Shown: in pieces, positions 29,982 through 38,027 of the stretch
How positions within the stretch are numbered: the stretch's first letter is position 1
Layout: every line of letters starts with the position of its first letter
Assembly: GCA_902623395.1 (NCBI GenBank)
Contig: CACNTN010000001.1
Span: forward strand, 62,001-126,000
Direction of reading: 5' to 3'
Origin: an uncultured Pelagibacteraceae bacterium
GTDB taxonomy: Bacteria > Pseudomonadota > Alphaproteobacteria > Pelagibacterales > Pelagibacteraceae
Length of the DNA stretch: 64,000 bases
Notes under the pieces: generated by a model
What the model was told of the DNA's origin: nothing
Database searches by the model: none
The model's input: the letters and a program-made list of their open reading frames with translations, nothing else
Made by a program: the position numbers and the translations under genes

Positions 29982-31652
29982 TTAATCTTCCTCTTTTAAA
30001 TCAATTAATTTCGCATCAGGAAAAGTTTTTTGAAAATCCTGAGCTATTTTACTTTTTTTAAATTCCTCTATTTTGTTACTTTTGTCTTCTTGATCTTTTT
30101 CATAAATACTCTTTGCGTCATCATTTTTACTTAATGATATGATCCATCTTTCCCCTGTCCAAAAAAGTAATTTTTCTGTAAGATTTTTTATAAAGTTTTT
30201 ATTTAATTTTTCATTAAAGCTTATATCTATTTTGCCCTTGTTAAAACTTACCAATTTTACATTCCGTTCGAGGTCATATTTAAGTTCTATTTCTTTTTCT
30301 TTGTTAGCATGATTAATTAGATCTTTAAAATTTGTTATTTCAATTTTTCGACTTTTATTATCATTGGATATATCTTTTATTGGATTAGTTTTAATTTGAT
30401 TTGTGCTTTTAAGTTGGTTTTTAATTTGATTGGGAATATTAGTTTCAATAGATTTATCATCAATTTTTTTTCCAACTAAATTTTCATCGGGTAATTGAGT
30501 ATTATTACGTAAATTTACATTTTCTTTTCTCTTGTCTAAGTTTTCTAAATGAACCAGTTGCATTATATACATTTCTAAAATTAAATTTTCACTTCCAACT
30601 AATCTAAGATCATCAATAGTTTTAATAGTTAGTTGCCAAAATAAACTAATATCCTGCATATCTATATTTTTAGAATATTGATCAACCAAAAGTGCTTCTG
30701 ACTCAGAAATTGACATGTCTTTTTCAATTGGTCCTAAACTGATTCTTTTGCTAAAAAGATAAAGTACTTCTAACACATCATTTAAAAAGTTTTTTGCATC
30801 TAAGCCATCATTAATAAGTTCGTGCAAAAATTTTAAAGCTTCTTTTTCGTTTCCACTTAAAACTTCCTTGAATAGAGAAATTACTTTACTTCTATCAGCA
30901 AGCCCTAGCATTTTTCTTACGTCCGGTTCCTCTATCTGTTTATTATTGTTTATTGATTGAGAAATTAAAGCTCGATCTAATAGTGAAACCGAATCTCTTA
31001 CTGATCCTTCAGAAGTTCTTGCTATTAATTTGATCGCATCATCAGATATTTTGCCATTTTCCTTAATAGCAATCTTCTTTAAGTGTTCGCAAAGTTGGTC
31101 AATGCTCACTCTTTTAAGATCGAATCTTTGACATCGAGATAAAATTGTGACTGGTATTTTTCTAACTTCAGTTGTTGCTAAAATAAACTTTAATCTAGGA
31201 GGTGGTTCCTCTAAAGTTTTAAGCAACCCATTAAATGCTTGTTTTGAAAGCATGTGAACTTCATCAATAATAAATATTTTAAATCTAGCACTCGTGGGGC
31301 TGTATTTTGAGTTTTCGATTAACTCTCTAATATCATCTATTCCAGTTTTAGATGCTGCATCCATTTCTAATATATCAATATGGTTAGAATTAATAATTTC
31401 TTGGCAAGTTGGGCAAAACTTTTCACCTGAACATATTTTTTTTGGATCATCGTTTTTTTGACAATTAAGAGATTTTGCAATTAGCCTAGCTGTAGTTGTT
31501 TTTCCTACACCTCTTATTCCAGTTAATAAATATGCATTTGGTGTTTTACCGAGTTTTATTGCATTGGTTATTGTTTGTGCCATGATCTCTTGACCAATTA
31601 AATCCTTAAACTCTTGTGGTCTGTATTTTAATGCTAGAATTTTATTTGTCAT
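29982..31652 (-). CDS. dnaX: DNA polymerase III subunits gamma and tau
   Basis: 556-residue clamp-loader ATPase. It begins MTNKILALKYRPQEFKDLIGQ and carries Walker A GIRGVGKTTTARLIAKSLNC, a zinc site (C near SGEKFCPTC), Walker B IFIIDEVHML, SRC motif in TILSRCQRFDL and a tau-like C-terminal part from about residue 370. The track frame runs up to 31688, but those 12 codons lie in the SRP RNA gene. The chosen ATG lies six bases after the SRP RNA end, with no Shine-Dalgarno visible. No clear slippery frameshift site was identified, so separate gamma production is not supported. Confidence 0.94.
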   Translation of the reverse strand: MTNKILALKYRPQEFKDLIGQEIMAQTITNAIKLGKTPNAYLLTGIRGVGKTTTARLIAKSLNCQKNDDPKKICSGEKFCPTCQEIINSNHIDILEMDAASKTGIDDIRELIENSKYSPTSARFKIFIIDEVHMLSKQAFNGLLKTLEEPPPRLKFILATTEVRKIPVTILSRCQRFDLKRVSIDQLCEHLKKIAIKENGKISDDAIKLIARTSEGSVRDSVSLLDRALISQSINNNKQIEEPDVRKMLGLADRSKVISLFKEVLSGNEKEALKFLHELINDGLDAKNFLNDVLEVLYLFSKRISLGPIEKDMSISESEALLVDQYSKNIDMQDISLFWQLTIKTIDDLRLVGSENLILEMYIMQLVHLENLDKRKENVNLRNNTQLPDENLVGKKIDDKSIETNIPNQIKNQLKSTNQIKTNPIKDISNDNKSRKIEITNFKDLINHANKEKEIELKYDLERNVKLVSFNKGKIDISFNEKLNKNFIKNLTEKLLFWTGERWIISLSKNDDAKSIYEKDQEDKSNKIEEFKKSKIAQDFQKTFPDAKLIDLKEED

Positions 31653-31658
31653 TTTTAA

Positions 31659-31748
31659 GAGGCAGGCAACAACCTGAATAATTTTCACTACGGCTGCTTC
31701 TTTTCAGACCTGACCGGGTTTATGAAACATCCACCTGATGCCAACCTC
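31659..31748 (-). ncRNA. ffs: signal recognition particle RNA, small bacterial type (4.5S)
   Basis: The universally conserved SRP core GGTCAGGTCTGAAAAGAAGC followed by AGCC is read on the minus strand at about 31695-31718. The ends pair: GAGGTTGGCA at the 5' side with TGCCTGCCTC at the 3' side (one mismatch, one wobble), which sets the boundaries to about 90 bases. The tetraloop is TGAA-like in the conserved helix 8. It lies between pheA and dnaX, and its 3' end is six bases before the dnaX start. Confidence 0.93.
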
Positions 31749-31806
31749 AATATGAGTATATCAAGATCAATTTAAATACTACAAGACTTGATTTGAAATT
31801 TGTGGA

Positions 31807-32649
31807 CTATTTTTGCCTAAAAGGTGAAGATTCATACACTCCTAATATATCCAAGGTTTCAGTATGGAAGCCAAGTTCTTCTAAAGCCTTTTTCACTCCA
31901 TCCTGCTCTAAATGACCTTCTAGATCTAGATAAAAGTTAGCTTGTTCAAAAGTATTTTTAACAGAAAAACTCTCAAGTTTTGTGAGGTTAACTTGATTAG
32001 TGGCAAATCCTCCAAGGCACTTATAAAGTGCTGACGGTTCACTTTTTACTCTAAAGATACAACTAGTTATAAATTTTTTTTTATTATCATACTCTGGTTG
32101 TTCGATATTTTTCCCCATTATCAAAAAACGAGTTACGTTACCTTCGTCATCTTCAATATTTTTTTGTAAAATTTTTAAGTCATACATTCTAGCAGAAAGA
32201 TCTGAGGCTATAGCGGCTATAGTTTTATCTTTTCCTTCAGCTAAATCTTTTGCAGATCCTGCTGTATCAACTGATACAATTGGCTTGAAGTTTTTTTCAG
32301 AAATTATCTTTTGACATTGGCTAATTGCTTGAGCATGGCTTCTTACATATTTTATATCTTCAATGTTTGAATCTTGCTTACCAAGTAAATTATGCACAAC
32401 AGGAAGAAAATACTCTCCATGAATTTGTAATTTATATTTTGGAAGTAAATAATGAATATCAGCAACTCTCCCTGCTAAAGAATTCTCAATCGGTATTACA
32501 ATTTTAAAAGTTGGATCATTATATGCTTGTTTAAAAGTGTCCTCAAATGTTGCACATGTTTTAATTTCTGCATCTTGATAAAGATTTTCCACTGCAATAT
32601 GAGAGTATGCTCCTAACTCGCCTTGAATAGCTATTTTTATTTTACCCAT
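31807..32649 (-). CDS. pheA: prephenate dehydratase
   Basis: 280-residue monofunctional prephenate dehydratase, giving phenylpyruvate for phenylalanine synthesis. It has the N-terminal IAIQGELGAYSHIAVENLY, the catalytic-region VIPIENSLAGRV, VDTAGSAKDLAEGKDKTIAAIAS, and TRFLIMGK; the C-terminal half is an ACT regulatory domain with LTKLESFSV and FYLDLEGHLEQ. The common ESRP motif of the ACT part is replaced by ESFS, so feedback inhibition by phenylalanine may differ. It follows kdsB after four bases. Confidence 0.93.
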   Translation of the reverse strand: MGKIKIAIQGELGAYSHIAVENLYQDAEIKTCATFEDTFKQAYNDPTFKIVIPIENSLAGRVADIHYLLPKYKLQIHGEYFLPVVHNLLGKQDSNIEDIKYVRSHAQAISQCQKIISEKNFKPIVSVDTAGSAKDLAEGKDKTIAAIASDLSARMYDLKILQKNIEDDEGNVTRFLIMGKNIEQPEYDNKKKFITSCIFRVKSEPSALYKCLGGFATNQVNLTKLESFSVKNTFEQANFYLDLEGHLEQDGVKKALEELGFHTETLDILGVYESSPFRQK

Positions 32650-32653
32650 TTGC

Positions 32654-33379
32654 TTACATTATCTCCTTAATTTTTATCAAATCTTCTTTTGTATCTACAC
32701 TTAAAGGTGAAGAATTGATATATCCTACGTGAATCGTCATTGAATTTTCTAAGGCTCTCATTTGTTCTAATTTTCTTTCCAATTCAAGCTTTGATCTTTT
32801 TAGGCTTACATATCTTACTAAAGCTTTGTTAGTAAAGGCATAAATGCCTATGTGATGATATAAATTTTCATTTTTTTTAACATCAGCTCTAAAAAAATCA
32901 GTAGCCTGACCAAATTTGTTAATTTCTAATTTCTCATTAACTTTTACTTTTACATTATTTTCATTTGTTAACTCCATATCCGAGCTAAAAGAACTTGCTA
33001 GCGTGCCTATATCACACTTACCTTTATTCATGTAAGTAATTAAATTAGTAATATCGTTTGAGTCAATATTTGGCATATCTCCTTGAAGATTTACAATGAT
33101 ATTTGGCTTACTATTAAGTTCATTTTTAAAAACCTCATAGACCCTATCAGTGCCTGTTTGATGTTTGAATGAAGTTAAAACTGCTTTTCCTCCTCTATTT
33201 TCAATTAGATCTTTAATTTTTTGATCTGGCGTAGCAACATAGACTTCTTCTGTATTAGTTTTTTTTGCAGCTTCATAAACATGAAGAATCATCTCTTTGT
33301 TGTTTATAAGTTCTAATGGCTTATTTGGAAGTCTTACAGCTTCCAATCTTGAGGGTATTATTATTGCAATTTTGTTCAT
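32654..33379 (-). CDS. kdsB: 3-deoxy-manno-octulosonate cytidylyltransferase
   Basis: 241-residue CMP-KDO synthetase, which activates KDO for the lipid A transferase WaaA. Motifs: IAIIIPSRLEAVRLPNKPLEL at the N-terminus (nucleotide-binding, with the SRL..RLP.KPL signature), VNLQGDMPNIDSNDI and HIGIYAFTNKALVRYV. The frame extends to a TTG at 33394, but the ATG at 33379 fits the family and leaves a small hairpin just upstream in the leader. It is probably co-transcribed with pheA. Confidence 0.95.
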   Translation of the reverse strand: MNKIAIIIPSRLEAVRLPNKPLELINNKEMILHVYEAAKKTNTEEVYVATPDQKIKDLIENRGGKAVLTSFKHQTGTDRVYEVFKNELNSKPNIIVNLQGDMPNIDSNDITNLITYMNKGKCDIGTLASSFSSDMELTNENNVKVKVNEKLEINKFGQATDFFRADVKKNENLYHHIGIYAFTNKALVRYVSLKRSKLELERKLEQMRALENSMTIHVGYINSSPLSVDTKEDLIKIKEIM

Positions 33380-33385
33380 AATTAT

Positions 33386-33400
33386 GCGTCCCAAAGACGC
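33386..33400 (-). repeat. small hairpin in the kdsB leader
   Basis: GCGTC and GACGC form a 5-bp GC-rich stem with a five-base loop, 6 bases upstream of the kdsB ATG. On the minus strand it is preceded, not followed, by a T run, so it is not a terminator for kdsB transcription. It may occupy the ribosome-binding region. The remaining 72 bases up to the cytochrome gene hold nothing else recognisable. Confidence 0.4.
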
Positions 33401-33472
33401 AAAAAAATTTTAACTAATTTAAGTTTTTTTATAAAAGTCGTGCTATATGTCACTTAAGTATTTATCAAAATT

Positions 33473-34021
33473 ATGGACAGTTTTGAAATAAATAAAATAA
33501 TAGCTGCAGTTTTGCTAACTGCTTTAATCATTATTGGTATTGGAAAATTTACTGACATTCTATTTCATGTTGAGAAACCAAAAGAGTCAGCTTACAAAAT
33601 TGAGGGTTTAGAGATAGCTTCTACTGATGCTGCTTCAAAAAGTGCGGAAACTAAAGTTGTAGAGGCCGTTGATATAAAAGCGCTTTTAGCTATGGGAAAT
33701 CTTGATCACGGAGAAAAAGTTTTTAAAAAATGCACTGCTTGCCACCAAATCGCAGATGGAGGTAAAAATATGATTGGTCCTAACTTGTGGGGAGTAATTG
33801 GAAGAACTTCAGGATCAATTAGTGATTACAAATATTCTAAGGCAATGGTTGCTCATGGAAAAGAGTGGTCGTTTGAAGAAATGAACAGTTACCTAATTAA
33901 ACCTCAAGCTCATATCAAAGGAACAAAAATGGCTTTTGCCGGTTTAAGAAAAGAAAAAGATAGAGCTTCTGTGATTTTATATATGAATTCTAAAAGTAAT
34001 AGTCCAAAACCATTACCTTAA
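33473..34021 (+). CDS. cycM: membrane-anchored class I cytochrome c
   Basis: 182-residue cytochrome c with an N-terminal signal anchor (about residues 9-29), a linker, and a class I c domain. The heme site is CTACH at residues 87-91, followed by GPNLWGVIGR and the axial-methionine loop GTKMAF near residue 142. It resembles the CycM/c552 type that shuttles electrons from the bc1 complex to the aa3 oxidase encoded at 1-1488. The gene is monocistronic, divergent from kdsB, and its stop shares TTAA with the convergent argF stop. Confidence 0.9.
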   Translation: MDSFEINKIIAAVLLTALIIIGIGKFTDILFHVEKPKESAYKIEGLEIASTDAASKSAETKVVEAVDIKALLAMGNLDHGEKVFKKCTACHQIADGGKNMIGPNLWGVIGRTSGSISDYKYSKAMVAHGKEWSFEEMNSYLIKPQAHIKGTKMAFAGLRKEKDRASVILYMNSKSNSPKPLP

Positions 34022-34944
34022 TCTAAACACCATTTAATTATACTTTTTTGAGCATGCACTCTGTTAAGGGCCTGTCTCCAAACTACAGATTGATTTCCAT
34101 CTATAACTTCATCTGTAACTTCCTCACCTCTTCCAACTGGTAAGCAATGCATAAAAATTGCATCAGAATTTGCTTTTTTCATTAACTTTTTATTAACTTG
34201 AAAAAGTTTCAAATTTTTTTTTTTAGCTGATTTATTAACTTTATCATTCATTGAAACCCATTTATCAGTCATCACACAATCTGAATTTTTTACAGCATCT
34301 TCTGGTTCTGTTGTTACAATAAGATTTACCTTATTTTCTTTCGCCCACCTCAATATCATTTTATTTGGAGAGTATTTTTTGGGGCAAGCAATTTTTAAAT
34401 TAAATTTAAATTTTCCTGCAGCTTCAATTAATGAATTTGACATATTATTATTACCATCTCCTAGCCAGGCAATATTTTTACCTTCAATTTTACCATTACT
34501 TTCTTCAAAAGTGAGAATATCTGACATAATTTGACAAGGATGACCTTTATCAGAGAGACCGTTAATGATTGGAATATCTAAGTACTCTCCAAACTCCTCA
34601 AGGTTTTTATGTGCAGAAGTTCTTAACATTACTATATCAACATACTCTGTTAAAACTTTAGCTGTATCTTTTAATGTCTCATCTCCTTTGCCGTAATGTA
34701 TTCCATCTGGATTTAAAATAATTGATGTACCCCCTAATTGTTTTACAGCGATATCAAAAGACATTCTTGTTCTTGTTGATGGTTTTTCAAAAATCATAGC
34801 CATAGATTTTCCCTCAAAAGGTTTGTCTTCGTCGGGTGCAGATTTATTCAAATCTTTTCTTTTAAGTTTTCTAGCTTTTGCATCATCAATAATAGCTCTT
34901 AGATCATTGGATGAATGATCCGATATATTTATAAAATTTTTCAT
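34018..34944 (-). CDS. argF: ornithine carbamoyltransferase
   Basis: 308-residue OTCase, making citrulline from ornithine and carbamoyl phosphate. The carbamoyl-phosphate site is FEKPSTRTRMSFDIA, the HPCQ motif is GHPCQIMSDI, the ornithine loop is in DCVMTDKWVSM, and the C-terminal signature HCLPVGRGEEVTDEV carries the reactive Cys. Directly downstream of argD, with an ATGA overlap, as in many alphaproteobacteria. Its stop codon overlaps that of the cytochrome gene on the other strand. Confidence 0.97.
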   Translation of the reverse strand: MKNFINISDHSSNDLRAIIDDAKARKLKRKDLNKSAPDEDKPFEGKSMAMIFEKPSTRTRMSFDIAVKQLGGTSIILNPDGIHYGKGDETLKDTAKVLTEYVDIVMLRTSAHKNLEEFGEYLDIPIINGLSDKGHPCQIMSDILTFEESNGKIEGKNIAWLGDGNNNMSNSLIEAAGKFKFNLKIACPKKYSPNKMILRWAKENKVNLIVTTEPEDAVKNSDCVMTDKWVSMNDKVNKSAKKKNLKLFQVNKKLMKKANSDAIFMHCLPVGRGEEVTDEVIDGNQSVVWRQALNRVHAQKSIIKWCLD

Positions 34945-36107
34945 CTATAGTTTTTGCAAACCTTTTCTAATATTTTTAAACTTAAATTAATTTCTTGTTT
35001 TGTGACATTTAAAGGAGGCAAAAGTCTGACTACATTTTCAGCAGCTCTTACTGTTAAAAGTCTATTATCTAATAATTTTTGAATAAATTTAGTTTGATTA
35101 TTAAATAAGCAGAGTCCTATTAATAATCCTTTTCCTCTGACATCTTTAATAATTTTGGGATACTTTTCTTTTAACTTTCTTAGCTCTCTTAAAAAATAAT
35201 TTCCATTTTTGCTGACATTTCTAAGAAAGTTTTTTTTGAACATAACATCCATCACAGCATTACCAGCACTCATTGCCAATGGGTTCCCCCCAAAAGTTGA
35301 GCCGTGTGTTCCTGGTTTCATACCTTTAGCAACTTTTTTGTTTACTAAGACAGCACCTATTGGAAAACCTCCGCCAATACCTTTTGCAATTGGAACGATA
35401 TCAGGTTTAATTTTTGCGTGCTCAAATGCGAAGAATTTACCACTTCTGCCAATACCACATTGTACTTCATCTAATATAAGCAGAATTCCTCTCTTATTAC
35501 AAAGTTTTCTTAGACCAACTAAGCAATAATCTGGAATGACTTTGATTCCGCCCTCTCCTAATATTGTTTCAACCATTATTGCAGCAGTTCTGTTTGTAAT
35601 TGATTTTTCTAATTTTTTATGATCACCAAAATTAAAATGATCAAATCCATCTACTTTAGGACCAAAACCTTCGGTGGCTTTTTTGCTATTGCTTGCAAAA
35701 ATAGTAGCGAGAGTTCTTCCGTGAAAACTATTATTAATACATAAAATTCTATTTTTTTTAGGTTGTCCTTTAGAATAGAAATATCTTCTAGCAAATTTTA
35801 TTGCCGCCTCTGTAGCTTCTGCCCCTGAGTTTTGAAAAAAAATATAATCAGCAAATGTTTTTTGTTTTAGCCTTTTAGCTAATTTTTCTTGTTCAGGAAT
35901 AATAAACGCATTAGATACGTGCCATAATTTTTTAGCTTGTTTGGAAATTGAGTTAATCAAATAATTATTCGCATGCCCCAAACAATTAACAGCTATTCCT
36001 TGAACAAAGTCCAAATATTTTTTTCCATTTGTTCCGTAAAGGAAAGCTCCTTTGCCTTTAGTAAAAGCTATTTTTTTTCTATTATATGTGTTTAATATTG
36101 CGCTCAT
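34941..36107 (-). CDS. argD: acetylornithine aminotransferase
   Basis: 388-residue class III PLP aminotransferase of arginine synthesis. It shows VQGIAVNCLGHAN, QNSGAEATEAAIKFARRY, SFHGRTLATIFAS, ILDEVQCGIGRSGKFFAFEH and the PLP-lysine region PIAKGIGGGFPIGAVL. The C-terminus ends with VVRLLPPLNVTKQEI. It lies between an ABC-2 permease gene (two-base gap) and argF. Close homologues also act on succinyldiaminopimelate; the argF neighbour supports the arginine role. Confidence 0.96.
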   Translation of the reverse strand: MSAILNTYNRKKIAFTKGKGAFLYGTNGKKYLDFVQGIAVNCLGHANNYLINSISKQAKKLWHVSNAFIIPEQEKLAKRLKQKTFADYIFFQNSGAEATEAAIKFARRYFYSKGQPKKNRILCINNSFHGRTLATIFASNSKKATEGFGPKVDGFDHFNFGDHKKLEKSITNRTAAIMVETILGEGGIKVIPDYCLVGLRKLCNKRGILLILDEVQCGIGRSGKFFAFEHAKIKPDIVPIAKGIGGGFPIGAVLVNKKVAKGMKPGTHGSTFGGNPLAMSAGNAVMDVMFKKNFLRNVSKNGNYFLRELRKLKEKYPKIIKDVRGKGLLIGLCLFNNQTKFIQKLLDNRLLTVRAAENVVRLLPPLNVTKQEINLSLKILEKVCKNYR

Positions 36108-36109
36108 TC

Positions 36110-36922
36110 TTAAGATTTAATTTTATATCCTTTTTTATACAATAAATAAGTAACAAGCCAGATAACAAAGCTTAATATTGATAAGTATATCAATCCAATA
36201 AATATTGATCCATCTGCTTTACCTATGAAGCTATATCTAAAACCATCAATCATATAAAAAAAAGGATTAACTTTACTTATAATTTGTAAAAATTCTGGTA
36301 ATCTCTCAATTGAATAAAAAGTGCCTGATAAGAAGGATAATGGAATAATCACAAAATTAGTTACGGTTGCCATATGGTCAAATTTTTCTGCCCATAGGCC
36401 AGCAATAATTCCTAAGTTTCCGAGTATAAAAGAGGATAGCAAAGTAAAAACCGCAAGTAACAAATAATTTTTAATCTCAATATCTATAATGAATTTAAAT
36501 ACAATAATGGAAACGATTGCTATCATCACACTTCTAGTAACTGCCGCAAGAGCAACTGAGATGGTAACCTCGGTCGCTGATAATGGAGCATAAAGTAAAT
36601 CAACGATATTACCTTGTATTTTTCCAATCATAAAAGATGAAGAAGAGTGGGAAAAAGATTGTTGAATGACTTGCATTGAAATCAACCCTGGCGCTAAAAA
36701 AGTAATGAAAGGCACACCAAGGACATCTCCTCTGTCTGCACCTATTGCCAAAGATAAAACAAGTAAAAAGAGCAAAGATGAAATAAGCGGAGAAAAAATA
36801 GTTTGTATCCAAACAATTAAAAATCTTAAGACTTCTTTTTTATATAAAGTCCAAGCTCCAACCCAATTGATTAATCCAAATCTTCTCGATCCAATTTTAT
36901 ATTTTTTTGAAATTTCAACCAT
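36110..36922 (-). CDS. ABC-2 type transporter permease (YadH-like)
   Basis: 270-residue integral membrane protein with six hydrophobic helices and the ABC-2 family pattern: WTLYKKEVLRFLIVWIQTIFSPL at the N-terminus, FLAPGLISMQVIQQSFSHSSSS, GNIVDLLYAPLSATEV, and LSGTFYSIERLPEFLQIISKVNP. The last two are typical of YadH/NodJ-type permeases. No ATP-binding partner lies next to it; the ATPase must be encoded elsewhere. It heads the argD-argF transcription unit only by position; a functional link to arginine synthesis is not implied. Confidence 0.88.
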   Translation of the reverse strand: MVEISKKYKIGSRRFGLINWVGAWTLYKKEVLRFLIVWIQTIFSPLISSLLFLLVLSLAIGADRGDVLGVPFITFLAPGLISMQVIQQSFSHSSSSFMIGKIQGNIVDLLYAPLSATEVTISVALAAVTRSVMIAIVSIIVFKFIIDIEIKNYLLLAVFTLLSSFILGNLGIIAGLWAEKFDHMATVTNFVIIPLSFLSGTFYSIERLPEFLQIISKVNPFFYMIDGFRYSFIGKADGSIFIGLIYLSILSFVIWLVTYLLYKKGYKIKS

Positions 36923-37058
36923 TGATAGTCTTATAACCTCTTATTAAAAAAACTGTGTACAACTAAAACTACTCACAGCTTTAAGGTCTTTTAATGTTTT
37001 AAACCCCAATATTATGTCCTAAGTTTTTCATAATTACTAAATATTGTAATTATATACT

Positions 37059-37556
37059 ATGAGTTGGACAGAAGAAAAAGTCGCTAAATTAAAAGAACTC
37101 TGGTCTAAAGGCCATACCGCAAGTCAGATAGCTGAAGCTCTAGGTGACACAACAAGAAACGCTGTCATTGGTAAAGCTCATAGATTGAACTTAGAAGCAA
37201 GAGCTCCATCTAAGCAATCTAGTCAAACATCAACATCTGTAAATAGACCTGTAAGAAGAGGATCTGCCCCTATTTCGAGGAAAGCTAAATTTCAATCAAT
37301 TTTACTTGATAAGAATTTTGAACCAGAAAACCCTAAGTCTTTAGAGGAGTTAACTGATCAAACCTGTAAATGGCCTATAGGACACCCTAATGAAGAAAAG
37401 TTTTATTTCTGCGGAAGAAAACCTGAAGGGGAATTCCCGTATTGTAAATTACACGTGTTATATGCATTTCAACCTAAAGGTACAAAAGAAGAGGTTCTTG
37501 ATAAAGAGGATGACATTCCAGAATTTATTGAGAAAAAAGTTAAAGCCTCAGGGTAA
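37059..37556 (+). CDS. gcrA: GcrA family cell cycle regulator
   Basis: 165-residue GcrA-like regulator. The N-terminal homeodomain-like HTH is MSWTEEKVAKLKELWSKGHTAS followed by QIAEALGDTTRNAVIGKAHRL (signature of the family), then a basic, Ser/Pro-rich linker, and a C-terminal part with TCKWPIGHPNEEKFYFCGRKP and FPYCKLHVLYAFQP, the sigma-70 interaction region with conserved cysteines. In Caulobacter GcrA works with CcrM methylation at GANTC sites; no GANTC site is seen in the 136 bases upstream here. Confidence 0.95.
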   Translation: MSWTEEKVAKLKELWSKGHTASQIAEALGDTTRNAVIGKAHRLNLEARAPSKQSSQTSTSVNRPVRRGSAPISRKAKFQSILLDKNFEPENPKSLEELTDQTCKWPIGHPNEEKFYFCGRKPEGEFPYCKLHVLYAFQPKGTKEEVLDKEDDIPEFIEKKVKASG

Positions 37557-37567
37557 TTCAAACTCAA

Positions 37568-37795
37568 ATGGAATTTATTAAAAAATACCTTAAGTGGTTA
37601 AGTACTTTTTTAGTACTAACAGGAATACTGCTTACCAATCTCAATATGTATCCTATTAATATTATGTTTCATGGTGCAGGAGTTTTAGGTTGGACAATTG
37701 CTGGTTTTCTCTCAAAAGATAAAGCTATTCTTACAAACTTCGGATTACAAATTCCTTTATTTTTAATAGGTTTTTATCAAATTATTTTTAATTAA
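37568..37795 (+). CDS. small two- or three-helix membrane protein, unknown
   Basis: 75-residue hydrophobic protein: a short amphipathic start, then helices at roughly 11-25, 30-47 and 55-73, with a conserved-looking NLNMYPINIMFHGAGVLGW stretch. I do not recognise a named family with confidence. It starts 11 bases after the gcrA stop on the same strand, so co-transcription is likely. No catalytic or binding motif can be seen. Confidence 0.65.
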   Translation: MEFIKKYLKWLSTFLVLTGILLTNLNMYPINIMFHGAGVLGWTIAGFLSKDKAILTNFGLQIPLFLIGFYQIIFN

Positions 37796-37940
37796 AAAAC
37801 CCCGTGAAATGATTGCGTGAAATATCAAAATACAAGTTATTTGTTTAAAAAAAAATTAAAATTTGATTTTTATCTTAAAATTTTTATAAGCGATCCAAGG
37901 CCTTTTCAAAAAAAAAAATTAATAAATTCTTTACTAGATT

Positions 37941-37964
37941 AACTTTTAACATCCTTTAAAAGTT
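37941..37964 (+). promoter_or_regulatory. inverted repeat upstream of the PiT-like gene
   Basis: AACTTTTAA and TTAAAAGTT form a perfect 9-bp inverted repeat with a six-base loop, 64 bases before the PiT-like start codon. It has no following T run and could be an operator or a leader hairpin. The remainder of the 232-base gap (37796-38027) is A/T-rich, with a Shine-Dalgarno AAGGAAAT before the start; no gene is seen. Confidence 0.45.
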
Positions 37965-38027
37965 CTATTAAGTATGACGATTCGGATGTCAAGAATAACA
38001 ATAAAAAAATGACAAAAAGGAAATAAT

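Noticed and set aside
31653..31688. N-terminal extension of dnaX
   Set aside because: The extra codons lie in the SRP RNA gene; DnaX homology starts at MTNKILALKYRP.
36923..37058. CcrM (GANTC) site in the gcrA promoter
   Set aside because: No GANTC sequence was found in the gap on reading.
37796..37940. Small gene or riboswitch in the gap after the 75-residue membrane protein
   Set aside because: Only very short frames and homopolymer A/T runs; no known aptamer motif recognised.
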